Of a stretch of DNA of 64,000 nucleotides, positions 23,585 to 34,296 are shown one piece after another. Under the pieces are notes generated by a model. The model was given only the letters and a program-made list of their open reading frames with translations, was not told the DNA's origin and ran no database searches. The stretch is from Protea cynaroides (taxonomy: Eukaryota; Streptophyta; Magnoliopsida; Proteales; Proteaceae): positions 27,824,902-27,888,901 of the forward strand of contig CM053267.1 of assembly GCA_028583415.1 (NCBI GenBank). Reading direction: 5' to 3'. A program made the position numbers and the translations under genes. The first letter of the stretch is position 1; each line of letters opens with the position of its first letter.

Positions 23585-25879
23585 TGTAAGACCCGCATGC
23601 CACGAACCCGGTCTAACCTTACATTTCGTGTCATGACCAGTCTACATATCATGGTCGAGCCAAGTGGACCAAGTGTGTGAAGTAACCCAAGACCCAATAT
23701 GAAATTTTATTCAAAAACAGTCAAAATGAGGGTAGGGTCGCATGCCTAAACAAGCAGGGTCGACCCCCTGTTCGACCCGTGATTTTTTGGTCTGGGGGTC
23801 GCAGGGGTCTCGAATTGTCCGACCCCCCCATCGACCCCCTACCATCGACCCCCGAAAACAGCAAAAACAGCACGAACCGAAAATTAGGAAACTTTCCTAA
23901 TTTCAATGGAAACCTTTCCTAAACTCAATGGAACTTATTTTGGGAGATTTTACTCTATAAATAGGACGTCCCTAAGCCTCTTTCACTCCTTTTACAACCC
24001 TAATTGGATTGGGAGAAAGAGAAGAGAAGGAGAAGAGAAGGATAATTGAAGAAGAAGACCAAGGAGGAGGAAATTCAGAGGAAACTCTGAATCTCAGCAA
24101 ACCTAAGGTATGAATACATTCTCCATGATTTATTTAGGAGCCTAGAATGGTTTATGAAGATGGTATGACTTAGGAGAAACCCAAATCATTCATCCATGGG
24201 AGGATTTCAATGAAATCCATGGAGAAAATCATGGTAGGCAAAGTAAGGAAGAAACCTAGAGTTTTAAGCCATAGAACAAGCATAGAATGGATTGTGGAAG
24301 TAAGCCATAGGACCTAAACATGAAAGAATGGACTGTAGGATGAAATTCTTGACTCAAACCACGGGGGGTCGCACCTAGGGTCGATGGAACATCCGACCCT
24401 AGCATCGAACCCCAGCATTCGGGAAGTCCAGGAAAGGGGTGGTCGCAACCAAGGTCGATGGAACATCCAACCCTGGCATCTACCCTACCCCTGGGGGTCG
24501 CAGAAACTACTACCCGTCCTGCTACCCCCACTTAACAACAAGCCTAAAATTGTCAGAATGAATTCTAACTAAAATCTATTGACTTGTTAGGTTTCCTATT
24601 GATATAAAAGTGATTCTTAAAGCTTGAAAGAGGATCTACAATCAAGCAAAGGTGAGGGAACATGACATAAACTAATTGGTTAATAATAAACTATTTTTTC
24701 ATTTCTTGAGTCCAATGCCATGATTGATTCTATGTGTGTATGCTTGTCATGTGCATTTAACATGTCATCTAATATTTCTATTATTACTGTTCATGCATAT
24801 TTAAATTTATTGTTTATAACATGATGATGATGATGATGATAGGAATAGGCATGTGAATGTATGCGTGTGGTTAGTGTGCTTGATGCGAGCGAGTATCAGG
24901 GGGGTGTCATAGGCTGGGCCTCAGCACTCTAGCTCTATCTCTAACTCAAGTCTTGTCCACTGACATCGTCGTATCGCCATTACCTTAGCAGAACTATTAC
25001 GTCGTAGTGTATGAGGGGAGGTGGTATCGGATCGTGTAGTCTCTGACTCTGCCGGGGGACCTTAGCCCTATCTCTATGGACGTATTGAGGGATGTTTGGG
25101 TGAGGCCTGGATACACTGTTTAGCATTAGGATTGGTTAGTTGCGAGCCCAGTTTGCAAGCCCTCGTCAATAGGGGCTTACGTGTTGGTATGGGTAGAGTA
25201 TCAGGGGAAGTGTCATAGACCGGGCCTCAGCACTTTAGCTCTATCTCTATTCCACGGTAAGGTGGATGGAGACGACAATAAACGTTAACCTTTGGGCGGA
25301 CCTTTACACCCTGTGCATAGAGGCGAGGCGGCCATCGAACCTTTCTATAGCGCATTGCAAACTTATATACCAGACCAAAGATATGAATGAATGCATGCAT
25401 ATGTTTGTTGCATTGTTTTGTTTTCTCACTGAGCTCAAGTTGGAGAGCTGACCCTCGCACGTGCAATTCTTTTTAGTTTCTGATGTTGCAGGTATTACGA
25501 TTGAAGATTATGTCGACACGCCAACATATGAACGGGTGGAGGCTATGAATGAGCAAGCTGTGGAGAACAAACATGGTTCGTTAAGAGAGCGTTTCAACTG
25601 TGGATACGTTTAGTGCTTAGACTTCGTATTTGGATATTGTAATATGTATTAAGTTATGTTTTAGTTATTTAGAAATAAATAAAATATTAATTATTTATCA
25701 TGACTAGACCTCAGTTCATTATCTGTAAGACTTTCGCTATTTACTTTATTATCTCTGATTAATGTGGATGTGTTTTGATTTATCATATGTGGGATAGTCT
25801 ATTCGAGATCCTGGTTGAACTGTTGGTTTATTAACGGTTCATCACACCATTCCGAATGATGCGGAATTGGGGTGTGACA
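23585..25879 (+). mobile_element. Solo LTR of the Tekay/Del-like family, 2.3 kb
   Basis: The block begins TGTAAGACCCG and ends GGGGTGTGACA, flanked by perfect 5-bp duplications ttgaa (23580-23584 and 25880-25884). The host repeat unit continues across the site. Its landmarks occur in the same order as in the LTRs at 43070 and 52759: gggtcg/cgaccc cluster, ggacgtccctaagcctcttt, an atgatgatgatgat tract, gttgcgagcccagtttgcaa, ggttcatcacaccattc. It is clearly more diverged from them than they are from each other. No internal region remains, so it formed by LTR-LTR recombination. Confidence 0.92.
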
Positions 25880-26204
25880 TTGAAAATCTGGAGAGATTTT
25901 AGGAGAAATTGCTTCAATATTCAAGGATTTGCAACGGCAGAGAGCTCCGAAGAAGAAGGCGATTCAAGGGTTTGAAAACCGGAAAAAATGTAAGAGAGCA
26001 ACTGAGGAAGTAGTAACCCTATTAAATAGTAAGGGTAAAATAGGTAGTTCATCTCTCTAAAAGGGTAATTTGGTCTTTAAAAAAATATTGGACTCCTACC
26101 GTTACCATCTAATGGAATATTTTTAACGCGTTAGGCTATTTGGATTTTAATAGTTATTTAAGGGAGGTAACTATCTTTTACCCTATATATATATATATAT
26201 ATAT

Positions 26205-26548
26205 ATGGGTTGTTGTTATGGTAACAAATGTTTGTTTCGTTTAGAAACGTAACAAAATAAATCTAGACCATTCATAGTTACTATTTTTTTAATCTAACCC
26301 ATTAAAATTTGGATAGTGTTATAGTAATGTTTAGAGTACTCGTACACATGCATGGAAATACACGGGATGCATGCCAATACATAAGGGGTATTTGATTGAA
26401 GTAGAGTTTGAAATTTGACATGTGAATAATCTAGACCATATTCTTTCTATCCAACTGTTGGAATGGACACATCATCTGCCCATGTGGTAAAATAGATTCC
26501 TTATTCCGTTTAGAAAAATAACAAAGCCTTGTTACATTAACATTTCCC
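26205..26548. mobile_element. 344-bp MITE flanked by TA repeats
   Basis: Left end gggttgttgttatggtaaca; inverted right end gggaaatgttaatgtaacaa; similarity continues over about 50 bp, including tcgtttagaaacg against tctaaacgg. Both sides abut (TA)n. No ORF. Confidence 0.7.
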
Positions 26549-26621
26549 ATATATATATATATATAATCGTTATTTTATTAAAATAATTAATCACTATTCT
26601 AATCGTTGATTAGGAAAAGGG

Positions 26622-26764
26622 TGGATCCGGATCCTCTCCTCCCAGGGTATCTACCAGGCCTTGATGGGGACATGTGACGAGGAAACACGTGGTGAGGAAC
26701 AGATCCAACATTGATCATCATCACCGGTACAGGACAAAAAATGGTGCATCTCCGTCAGCTCAAC
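26622..26764. repeat. Left terminal inverted repeat of the Pack-MULE
   Basis: 143 bp, roughly 80% similar by eye to the inverted copy at 28977-29118. It contains aacacgtggtgaggaacaga, shared with the right copy. Confidence 0.85.
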
Positions 26765-27448
26765 ATTTATCTATTTTGAAATCCCTTCTCTGCCCATCCT
26801 GTTTCGTCCTGCCCCCAACTCCCTGTGTAACTCCCAAATAGAAGTAAGCTCATTAACCACCAATGCCAACTCTTATCCTGCTATAATAACCATTCATTGG
26901 CTCCTTCTTCCCTCAAAACCTCCAAGACTACTCCAGTGTCCACTATCTCCTCTTCCTTTTAAAACATCTCTCTAGCTCCACTCTCTAGATTTCCCTTTTT
27001 CTCTCTCTAATTCTTGGAAGGCTAGAAGAGAAGAAGAAGAAGAAGAAGATGGGGACAATACCATGTCTCTTAGCATGTAACACAGACACTGAATTCCATG
27101 AACAATGGAAGCAGCACCTCCAGTCAGAATCAACTTCTCTCTCATCCCAACAAAGTTTACCCTTAGTTCCATCTCTCACCCCACAAGGATCACAACAACA
27201 CCATCACCACAACAATTCTCCTGCAAGGCTGCAACTTACCACTGCATCTCAACACTCAAAGCCCACTCTATGTCTTCTCCCTCACCCTTGCTGGCAAATT
27301 CTTCTATAGCGGCTCCTCCGATTGTGAAATCAGAGTCCGGAACTGTCACCCTCCTCCCAACAATTCCAACCCCAACTACACCACTGACAAAAACATCGTC
27401 ACCGTCGGCAAATGCGCCATTAAATCCCTAGTAATTTCCGACAAAAAA

Positions 27449-28551
27449 TGTTGGATTTGTGTGGCTCAACACAGGATTTGTATGGCCCAACACAGATTAA
27501 TTGTGTTGTTTTGATGTATTCTCTTTGGGCATTTCTATCTCTATTGTGAGGTATATATATATGTGACATGTGGCTTACATGTTTTGTGGCTTATACATTT
27601 TTTAAATGGTATCATTGTTTTTGGTCTATTGTATTAATAGACTAATTTTCTAGAATATCATTCAAATGAGCCACTTTGTAGTCCTTGGCTTGACCGCACC
27701 TATCATGATGTGCTATGTGCTTACATAGGCATTGATTGGACTATGATAGGTTTGAGGGGTGCAAGTCAAAATTTCTCAGACTATGGGAGACATGGGGACT
27801 AGTCTCTTGACGGTCAGTGCACATATGGTCTGTGAAGTCCTTCATGATAAGACCACGTGTACGTTGAGTGGTGACCTTCGTGCCTAATGTTTATTGCCAG
27901 TGACTTGACAATTATAACAGTGTACGCATACCTACAAACTGCCAATTTGAATAACGTTATCATGTTTGATTTTACATCAAATATTTTTTATTTATAAAAA
28001 TAAAATATAATTTATTTTTATTTTTCTTTGCAAAATCTTTTTGATTTTATGAAAAATGATAGTTTTGTATTTTGTGTCCCTATTTATTATTTAGGAGCTC
28101 TTGTGGTAATTGTCAAGGTATGCCAAAAGTCAATCTGGATATGACATTAGGAGGCTAGCATCTCACTTAGGGTTGGACTTTATGGCTGGTCATCTCCACC
28201 TTAGAGATATAAAACATCTCAAGGTCATACAAGCAAGGGGAGGAAAAAGCTCAAAATACCAAGATATGGTATACCTGTCCAGCTGGGGTGAGCACCCTAA
28301 TTGCTTGTGATATCCTTGGACATCAAGTGGCTTTATTTGTATAATCATCAAAGGTTCTTCAACAAAAGAAAGAGTTCTTCATCAAAGATAGAGTGCTTCA
28401 ACAAAAAATATTTTCAAATCGTCAAAAAAAGGTATGACACTCTTCTTAATTTCTTAGATTAAACAAGTGACATGATATTCGTGATAAGTTTTCATCTTTG
28501 GTATGAGGTTAACAGTAACATTGAGATTCATCTAGGATGTTTTTTCTAATA
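27449..28551. mobile_element. LTR-like insertion inside the captured WD40 fragment
   Basis: The 1.1-kb block starts TGTTGGATTTG and ends CTAATA, between aaaaa copies (27444-27448, 28552-28556), and separates codons that are adjacent in the WD40 family (SDKK and LFSAHQD). It has no coding domain. A solo LTR whose terminal CA became TA is the best guess. The A-rich duplication is weak evidence. Confidence 0.5.
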
Positions 28552-28777
28552 AAAAATTATTCAGTGCTCACCAGGATTAAGGTCTTGGGAAAGCTCTCAG
28601 GAGATACAAAACATTCTCTCATTGCAACCCTAGAAAAGCACAAATCCACCATTAATGCTTTAGCTCTTACTACAGATGGGTCAGTGCGGTACTCTGGTGC
28701 GTACGATCAATCGATTGTGGTTTGGGAGAAGGACAGTAGTGATGCTGCTGCCGTAGCAGATGGAGGAGGTGGGCATA

Positions 28778-28926
28778 GTATCCAAATCGTCTCTTGCGGT
28801 CCTGTCGCCTGCCAAGGGCCAGATTTCAGCCGGCCCACCTCCCCATATATTGGCAGGCGGCCAGACTGATCCCCAAGCCCTTGGATCAGCCACAGAGCCT
28901 CCTACCGCAGGAGACGATTTGGTTCC
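28778..28926. mobile_element. 149-bp MULE-type MITE in the WD40 fragment
   Basis: Inverted ends ccaaatcgtctcttgcggt and accgcaggagacgatttgg. A perfect 10-bp direct repeat ggtgggcata flanks it (28768-28777, 28927-28936). Removing it and one copy of the repeat joins the WD40 reading frame across the site, confirming a recent insertion. Confidence 0.9.
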
Positions 28927-29118
28927 GGTGGGCATATGGTGGTGGTTGGGGCTTTGAGGGGACACATGAAGGCCATGTTGAGCTGAAGGAGATGCACCAT
29001 TTTCTATCCTACACCAGCGTTGATGATCAGCGTTGGATCTGTTCCTCGCCACGTGTTGGGCATCAATGCCAGGTAGCCACCTCTTCTCCAGATACCTTGG
29101 GAGGAAAGGTTCGGATCA

Positions 29119-29963
29119 GAAAAGGGCATGGGACGTGGGGTATAACTGAGAGGGATGAGTGGGGACAGGCTATAACAATTAAATATAATTTATTTTATTT
29201 CAATTATGTACCATAATGACCAATTGTGCTTATCGAGTTAGAGTGTATCGATTTTGGAGGAAATTCCTCGAACACGTTGGAACCACATGTCTCTGCAACT
29301 TCTCGGACGTCAGTAGACTACACCACGGCGGAGAGTTCAACTTTGGTCATCTCTGCAACTTCTCGGATGGCAACAGACCACACCACGGAGAGTTCAACTT
29401 GGTCATCTCTGCAACTTCTCGGATCGCAACAGAAGGGAAGCATCATTTTAGGTTTTTTTTTTTTTTCCCCAAATGTCCAACGATTTCTCAAATGCATGGA
29501 GCAGCAGGAGAAAGGAAACATCATTTGTTTTTTTCCTAAGCGCCTAACCGAAAATGAATGAAAGAGTAGCAAAGATTTCTCAAATGGATGGAGGCTCTTT
29601 TTCCCTCTTTTCATCTTTTGTCTTTGTTTCTCACTTCCTCTCCTCTCGAGAAAACAAAATTCCCCCCTCTCTCTTAACTTCCCAACACAAATGCTTGTTG
29701 GAGTTCTGCACCGTTTCAAACTCAGGTTCTCTTCTAAGCATTTCTTCCTCTTTAGTCTTTACTAAACAGAAAAATGTTACAAAATCTGTAAAGCTCTTTA
29801 TGAGTTTTCTTTTCTTCTCTCTTTTGTTGCTGTGAAGATTAATAAAGATTTTCAGATGATGTTTTGCATTTCAGCAAAAAAAGTCGAAGCCCTTAACAGC
29901 ATTGGGAACTGTTTTACAACTTAGGGATTCGAATCGGATTTTAACCGGAAATCCAGTTAAAAC

Positions 29964-30000
<37 letters not shown>

Positions 30001-32206
30001 TATATTTTTTTTTTTAACCCGCTAGGTTTCAGAGATTTCAGACCGAATTCAGATGTGGTATTCGGCAAACGGATTCGAAATCGGATGGTGGTGCATCCAA
30101 TTCAAATTCGATCCGTTTATATCTCTATCCAATTTGAAAGTAATGGTTGTGGAAGCTTGAATAGCATTTTTGAAACGGGTTGAAGTTCGGGAAATAAGAT
30201 TACACCTGGAAACTCAAGTTGGAATCTTGAAACAAAAATACAATGCCACTGTTAAAGTCAAGGAAAATTTCACTCACCCACAATGATTTGATTTTAAGTT
30301 ATTCAATACCTAATTTCATATTAGTTACCAAAAAAAAAAAAAAAACCCCCTAATATCATATTTACCAAAAAAATCCCTAATTTCATAATTAATTTCATGT
30401 ATTTTCTTTATTTCTTAAATATGTTCCAGACAAACTCTACTACTATAAAGGATAGATAATAGGGTTTGTTAAGTGATGATGTGGCATGATTTATAATTTT
30501 TTAATGGTAAAATTATTATTTCAAATTTATTAAGTTACTATCATATCCTCTTTCAAACCATTAATAAATGATATATTACTTTCTTAAACATTCATTTTCT
30601 TTTTCTTTCGACCATTTCAAATTGTTATTTGATTGTCAAATTATTAGGGTGGGTAATTAGGTAATTTTGCATTTGCTGTTAGCCAACTTAACGGCGGAGG
30701 GGGTGCAGGTGAAATTAATCACAAAGTTGAGAATTTGATGACTTAAAAACAAAGTACATGGGGGTTGAAACTTTCCCAAGTCAAAACCATCTTCAAGGTT
30801 TATGTGTATGGACTCGAGAACAAATCACCCATGGGCAATCCTGTTTCACTCCCAAGTCGGAACAGCCAGATCAGGCTGAGATCGAACCTATAAACACATG
30901 GAATTGGCCCAATCAGGCTGAAACAATCAAGCTGATCCATGCCTAAAACCATCAGTAGTTATCATAAGAGAATAACCTTTGGGATTCCGCTTTGGTTTTA
31001 TTATCCAACAGTTCAATTTGGTTGGTAAACCCTCGAAAAGACCTAAAATTATCAATGCTATACAGTTCCATTGAATGTTCTTTTGGATACCGCGAGATTA
31101 ATCTAGTGATTGCAATGTCGAAGGTGAGATCCCATTAAAACTTTTATTTATTTTATTATTATTTGTTTTTCTTCTGAAATTTCCAGACATCTTGTAAGTT
31201 CTTTCTTTCATTAATATATAGTTTTGCTGACTTCTTAGCAAAAAAAAAAAAAAAAAAAAAAAAAAAGGGTTTTGTATTGCTGTCATTTTCCCCTTGAATT
31301 TTTCATTCACAGGTTGTATTTCGTTCTAATATATAAATATTGTAACGTTCTTGTCCTTATGCATTGCTTCAGAAACAAGTTATTATTTTTTCTGAATTGA
31401 ATTATATATCATATGAAATTTCTTGTCCTTTAATAATTTATGTCAAACATTCACTTGCATATTAATAAGTTTTCCTGCACGCATCGGTGTCAACAACCAG
31501 CTCTTTAGTAATAAATATTTCTCCATATAAATAAAATTTCTATAAAATAATACTAAATTATTTTTTTATGAAATAATAATAATAATAATAATAAGAATTT
31601 TTCTTTGGGTATTGCCTTATTTTATTTTATTTTTGTAAAATTTTTTTCCTATGAATCTACCAGGTTCTGTGATGTATATTATTGTATGTACACCACTTAC
31701 TATCTACCTTATAACAACAATTGGTAGTAAACTAGTGATCAAAAGAAAGAGAATTTTATAGAATGTTTTTCGTGTTAGACTAGAACAGGATCGATGTGAA
31801 TTATATAGTTGTTTTGAAAAGGAAAATAGAAAAAAAGGATTCATCCATTAAAAATTTCCCCAATTACTCTCGGGTAAAGGTCTGGATGCGGTTGGAGGGG
31901 CTGCATGACTGTAAACGATCCAAGCCCTCACTCTTCTCACTCAAATAATGTAGGCCTTGTGCATCATGGATTTAGGGATCAGATCGGCTGATCCAATGCA
32001 AGTACCGGGTCATATGGCTAGCTAAAGTTGGGTGTGGGGTGTTAAAACCATATTTGGATATTTTAAGATGGATCTAAGATCGATTCAAATCAGGATTGGC
32101 TGTGGCCGATCCCTTATCCGATTCCGTGCACTTGAACACTATTGCATTCAACCTTTCATTATATCTCTAAAAATAGTGGATTGACTAACTTCTTTTTTTC
32201 GAATAA
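29119..32206. other. Spacer with minor repeats
   Basis: Three imperfect units around catctctgcaacttctcgga lie at about 29285-29440. A (TA)n run is at about 29968-29998, an A-run at about 30329-30345 and another at about 31240-31266. I see no supportable gene. From about 31830 short similarity to the upstream flank of DMP copy 2 begins (tcatccattaaaa). Confidence 0.5.
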
Positions 32207-32352
32207 AAATCTTCTCATGCCCTTTATGTTGGCATGAGGAAATCTAGTAGCTGTAGTTTACTGTATGCAAATACCGATGTATTGGTATACGCACACGGTG
32301 GATGACAGTCACTGGATTTCCTCGTGTCAACATGAAGAGCATGAGAGGATTT
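32207..32352. mobile_element. Foldback MITE upstream of DMP copy 1
   Basis: aaatcttctcatgccctttat and catgaggaaatc at the left pair with gatttcctcgtgtcaacatg and catgagaggattt at the right. The centre is unrelated. Comparison with DMP copy 2, which lacks it, supports insertion. gaat occurs at both edges but is too short to count as a certain duplication. Confidence 0.7.
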
Positions 32353-32367
32353 GAATCCCTCTTTTTC

Positions 32368-32599
32368 GGATCCACTTCCTCTCCTCCAAGTGTTTTGGGA
32401 GGAGAGGGGCACCCCCATTAGATGAACAACAACTGGGGCTTAGGTAAATCCGAGCCTTCCATCCGAGCTGACACTCCCTTGTCGGCTCAATTTATCGGTT
32501 CGGATGGAGGGCTCGGATTCACCCGAGCCCTAGATATCGTCCATCCAATGGGGGCACCACCTCTCCTCCCGAAACACTTAGAGGAGAGGATTTGGATAC
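32368..32599. mobile_element. MULE-like MITE immediately upstream of DMP copy 1
   Basis: Outer ends ggatccacttcctctcctcc and inverted ggtatccaaatcctctcctc, inner arms gggctt...ccgagcc pairing with ggctcgg...gagccc. Flanks ctctttttc and ctcttttcc are a 9-bp duplication with one mismatch. It belongs to the same family as 20782 and 21125. It ends about 150 bp before the ATG. Confidence 0.8.
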
Positions 32600-32752
32600 C
32601 TCTTTTCCCTATTACTTAATAAGTATCAATTCTCTTACCCAAAAAAGGAAAAAGAATTCCTCCATCTCCTCCTCCCAATAGAATTGTGAAAATCAGGTTC
32701 AAGAGTGATCAGGGGAGCTTGTTTGAAGGACACACATCAGAAGAACAGGATC

Positions 32753-33622
32753 ATGGATAAAGAATCACAGCATCATGATGATCATCAACATCAGCCCCTC
32801 GTAGGAGATGATTCAACACTTGACACCGATCGGGCTAACTTTATACAGGAGGCCATTAAGATAACATTTCGAAGCACAGCCGATTTGGTCAATCTCCTCC
32901 CCACAGGGACAGTGCTTGTATTCCAACTTCTCTCTCCAATCTTCAGTAACCAAGGTCAGTGTGATGCTGCCAGCAAGTACTTGACAGCAGGCCTTGTGAT
33001 CTTCTGTGGTCTGTCATGCTTTCTATCATCATTTACAGTTAGCTTCCGGGATGACAAAGGGACTGTTCATTATGGAATAGCAACCTGCCATGGATTGTGG
33101 ATCATCGATGGGTCTATCACCGTTCCTACGGAGCAGGATCCAGACTTTCAGCTCAAGTCCATCGATTTCTTGCATGCCTTCATGTCAACACTGGTTTTTG
33201 CTTCTGTTGCACTGTTCAGTCAGAATGTGGTGAATTGTTTCTACCCCACACCATCAAAAGAGACGATGAAAACCCTAACATCACTACCTGTTTGGATCGG
33301 TATCATTAGCAGTGCAATTTTCATCAAATTCCCTACCACTCATCATGGAATTGGCTTCCCTCTCTCTCCTCGCCAATCTCTCAGTTCTTTTTTTTTTCCC
33401 TCTCTCTTTCTATTTCACGAAATTCATATCCATCTCCATGATTCAAAAAAATATTTTGTAACAAATCAGCAGAATGTTTCCACACAGGATTTATTCAGAT
33501 GTGCCACTTTTATTCCTGTAATACTGCTGTGGCCATGCTTTAGATGGTACCACATCACACTAAATGAAAAACAGAATACAACTTTGGGTATTTCTCCTCT
33601 TAGTAATCCAATTAAGCCGTAA
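32753..33622 (+). CDS. DMP family (DUF679) membrane protein, stop-loss extended copy
   Basis: A single-exon gene. The first ATG in frame is 32753 (MDKESQHHDD); the upstream in-frame GTG is not used in plants, and the earlier ATG present in the paralogue is mutated here. The acidic His-rich N-terminus is followed by four predicted membrane segments: around LLPTGTVLVFQLLSPIFS, LTAGLVIFCGLSCFLSSF, DFLHAFMSTLVFASVALF and LTSLPVWIGIISSAIFI, the layout of DMP proteins. Family members are endomembrane or plasma-membrane proteins linked to membrane remodelling, senescence and (DMP8/9) gamete fusion; which subgroup this is I cannot say. The family end HGIGFPLS is present, but the stop seen in the paralogue (TAA) reads CAA at 33374, so the frame runs 82 more residues through former 3' UTR to TAA at 33620. 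The core is 207 residues, close to the paralogue. MITEs sit in its promoter region. Confidence 0.88.
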   Translation: MDKESQHHDDHQHQPLVGDDSTLDTDRANFIQEAIKITFRSTADLVNLLPTGTVLVFQLLSPIFSNQGQCDAASKYLTAGLVIFCGLSCFLSSFTVSFRDDKGTVHYGIATCHGLWIIDGSITVPTEQDPDFQLKSIDFLHAFMSTLVFASVALFSQNVVNCFYPTPSKETMKTLTSLPVWIGIISSAIFIKFPTTHHGIGFPLSPRQSLSSFFFPSLFLFHEIHIHLHDSKKYFVTNQQNVSTQDLFRCATFIPVILLWPCFRWYHITLNEKQNTTLGISPLSNPIKP

Positions 33623-34296
33623 CAAATTGAAACCAAGTCTACCACATTTTCATGTTGCCAATTAATGTTGGGGAGATAATGTCTTGTATTCTGTTGCTTG
33701 GGAAGATTTGTATCTCCTTGTTCTCTTTAAATAATTTGTGATGAAGGTTGTTTAGCGGAATGATAGCGGGATCGTCCCATCCGTGACGAAACCAATCGAT
33801 GAACAATCAATGACGACATTAAAAGGGGAAGATTAGGTTACCTTTAACTTCACTATCACAAAAATTCCATGCAATAATTGCCATTCAATAGTCATTTCAT
33901 CTCTCTTCAGTAGTTTCAGTGAGTCTTCCTATGAAGCTTGTTGATTGCAGGTTGACACTGAGACAGTGGATGAATCAGTATCTTTAAAAATTCTTCTCAA
34001 ATAATCCTTTGAAAACAAATGCTGCCTTGAACTAATACTTCAATCACTAACCACAACCATGCAGTCATTGACATACTACTACATATAGTCATATGCACAA
34101 CTACCTCGCTACCATAGAGTGGTCAGGTCTACCATGTTGTACACACTCATTCTGCAGACCATTCCACGCACTTCACAATATACAGAATATAAACAATTAT
34201 ACAACATTCACAATACAGAGGTATACGTGGTTCACCAACACAGTGTGTGATGGCTAGTCCACGGAGTAATGCCCTACGGGCTTTGTATATACTCAA
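33623..34296. other. Spacer, possibly old retroelement sequence
   Basis: No gene. The end near 34190-34290 (cagaggtatacgtggttcac ... gccctacgggctt) resembles LTR-associated text of Copia elements, but I cannot define borders. The CACTA element at 34297 interrupts it and it continues at 41167. Confidence 0.4.

Larger units (their letters stand above)
22568..26183. mobile_element. TIR element inserted in a TA microsatellite, split by a solo LTR
   Basis: The left terminus gggtaaaagacagttacctc and the inverted right terminus gggtaaaagatagttacctc match over about 50 bp (22568-22616 and 26134-26183). (TA)n flanks both ends, so the duplication could be any short AT string. Without the 2.3-kb LTR the element is about 1.3 kb. 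A purine-rich tandem array (22.2-23.58 kb part) lies inside, and no transposase is seen. Superfamily is uncertain; a MULE is likely. Confidence 0.75.
26765..28976 (+). pseudogene. Captured WD40 (JINGUBANG-like) gene fragment, interrupted
   Basis: From 27049 the plus strand encodes MGTIPCLLACN and a low-complexity His/Gln/Ser leader, then after a frameshift YVFSLTLAGKFFYSGSSDC EIRV, a WD repeat, and IKSLVISDKK at 27448. Coding resumes at 28551 with LFSAHQD, which fuses at once to IKVLGKLSG and KHSLIATLEKHKS from a much later WD repeat, then SGAYDQSIVVWEKD. A MITE interrupts the next stretch, after which HMVVVGALRGH is readable and coding ends in the TIR. About 280 bp of 5' flank and a (GAA)n-rich leader were captured too. 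The order matches plant JINGUBANG-type WD40 proteins, with several central repeats and the C-terminus missing. Family members act in the cytosol or nucleus in growth control; this copy cannot make a full propeller. Confidence 0.8.
26622..29118 (+). mobile_element. Pack-MULE carrying a captured WD40 gene fragment
   Basis: Inverted repeats of about 142 bp lie at 26622-26764 and 28977-29118; their outer ends read tggatccggatcctctcctc and, inverted, tgatccgaacctttcctccc, and their inner ends are almost identical (gcatctcc-tcagctcaac). An 8-bp direct duplication gaaaaggg flanks the unit (26614-26621, 29119-29126). Long TIRs with an 8-9 bp duplication are typical of Mutator-like elements. There is no transposase inside; instead the cargo is a plant gene with its 5' flank, cut off exactly at the right TIR. 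This is the definition of a Pack-MULE. Two later insertions lie inside it. Confidence 0.85.

Noticed and set aside
30255..30725. Possible MITE with ends gaaatttcac / gtgaaatt
   Set aside because: The inverted similarity is only about 10-12 bp and no target duplication was found.
32705..32752. Earlier in-frame start of DMP copy 1
   Set aside because: The first codon there is GTG; the first ATG in frame is 32753 and matches a Met in the paralogue.
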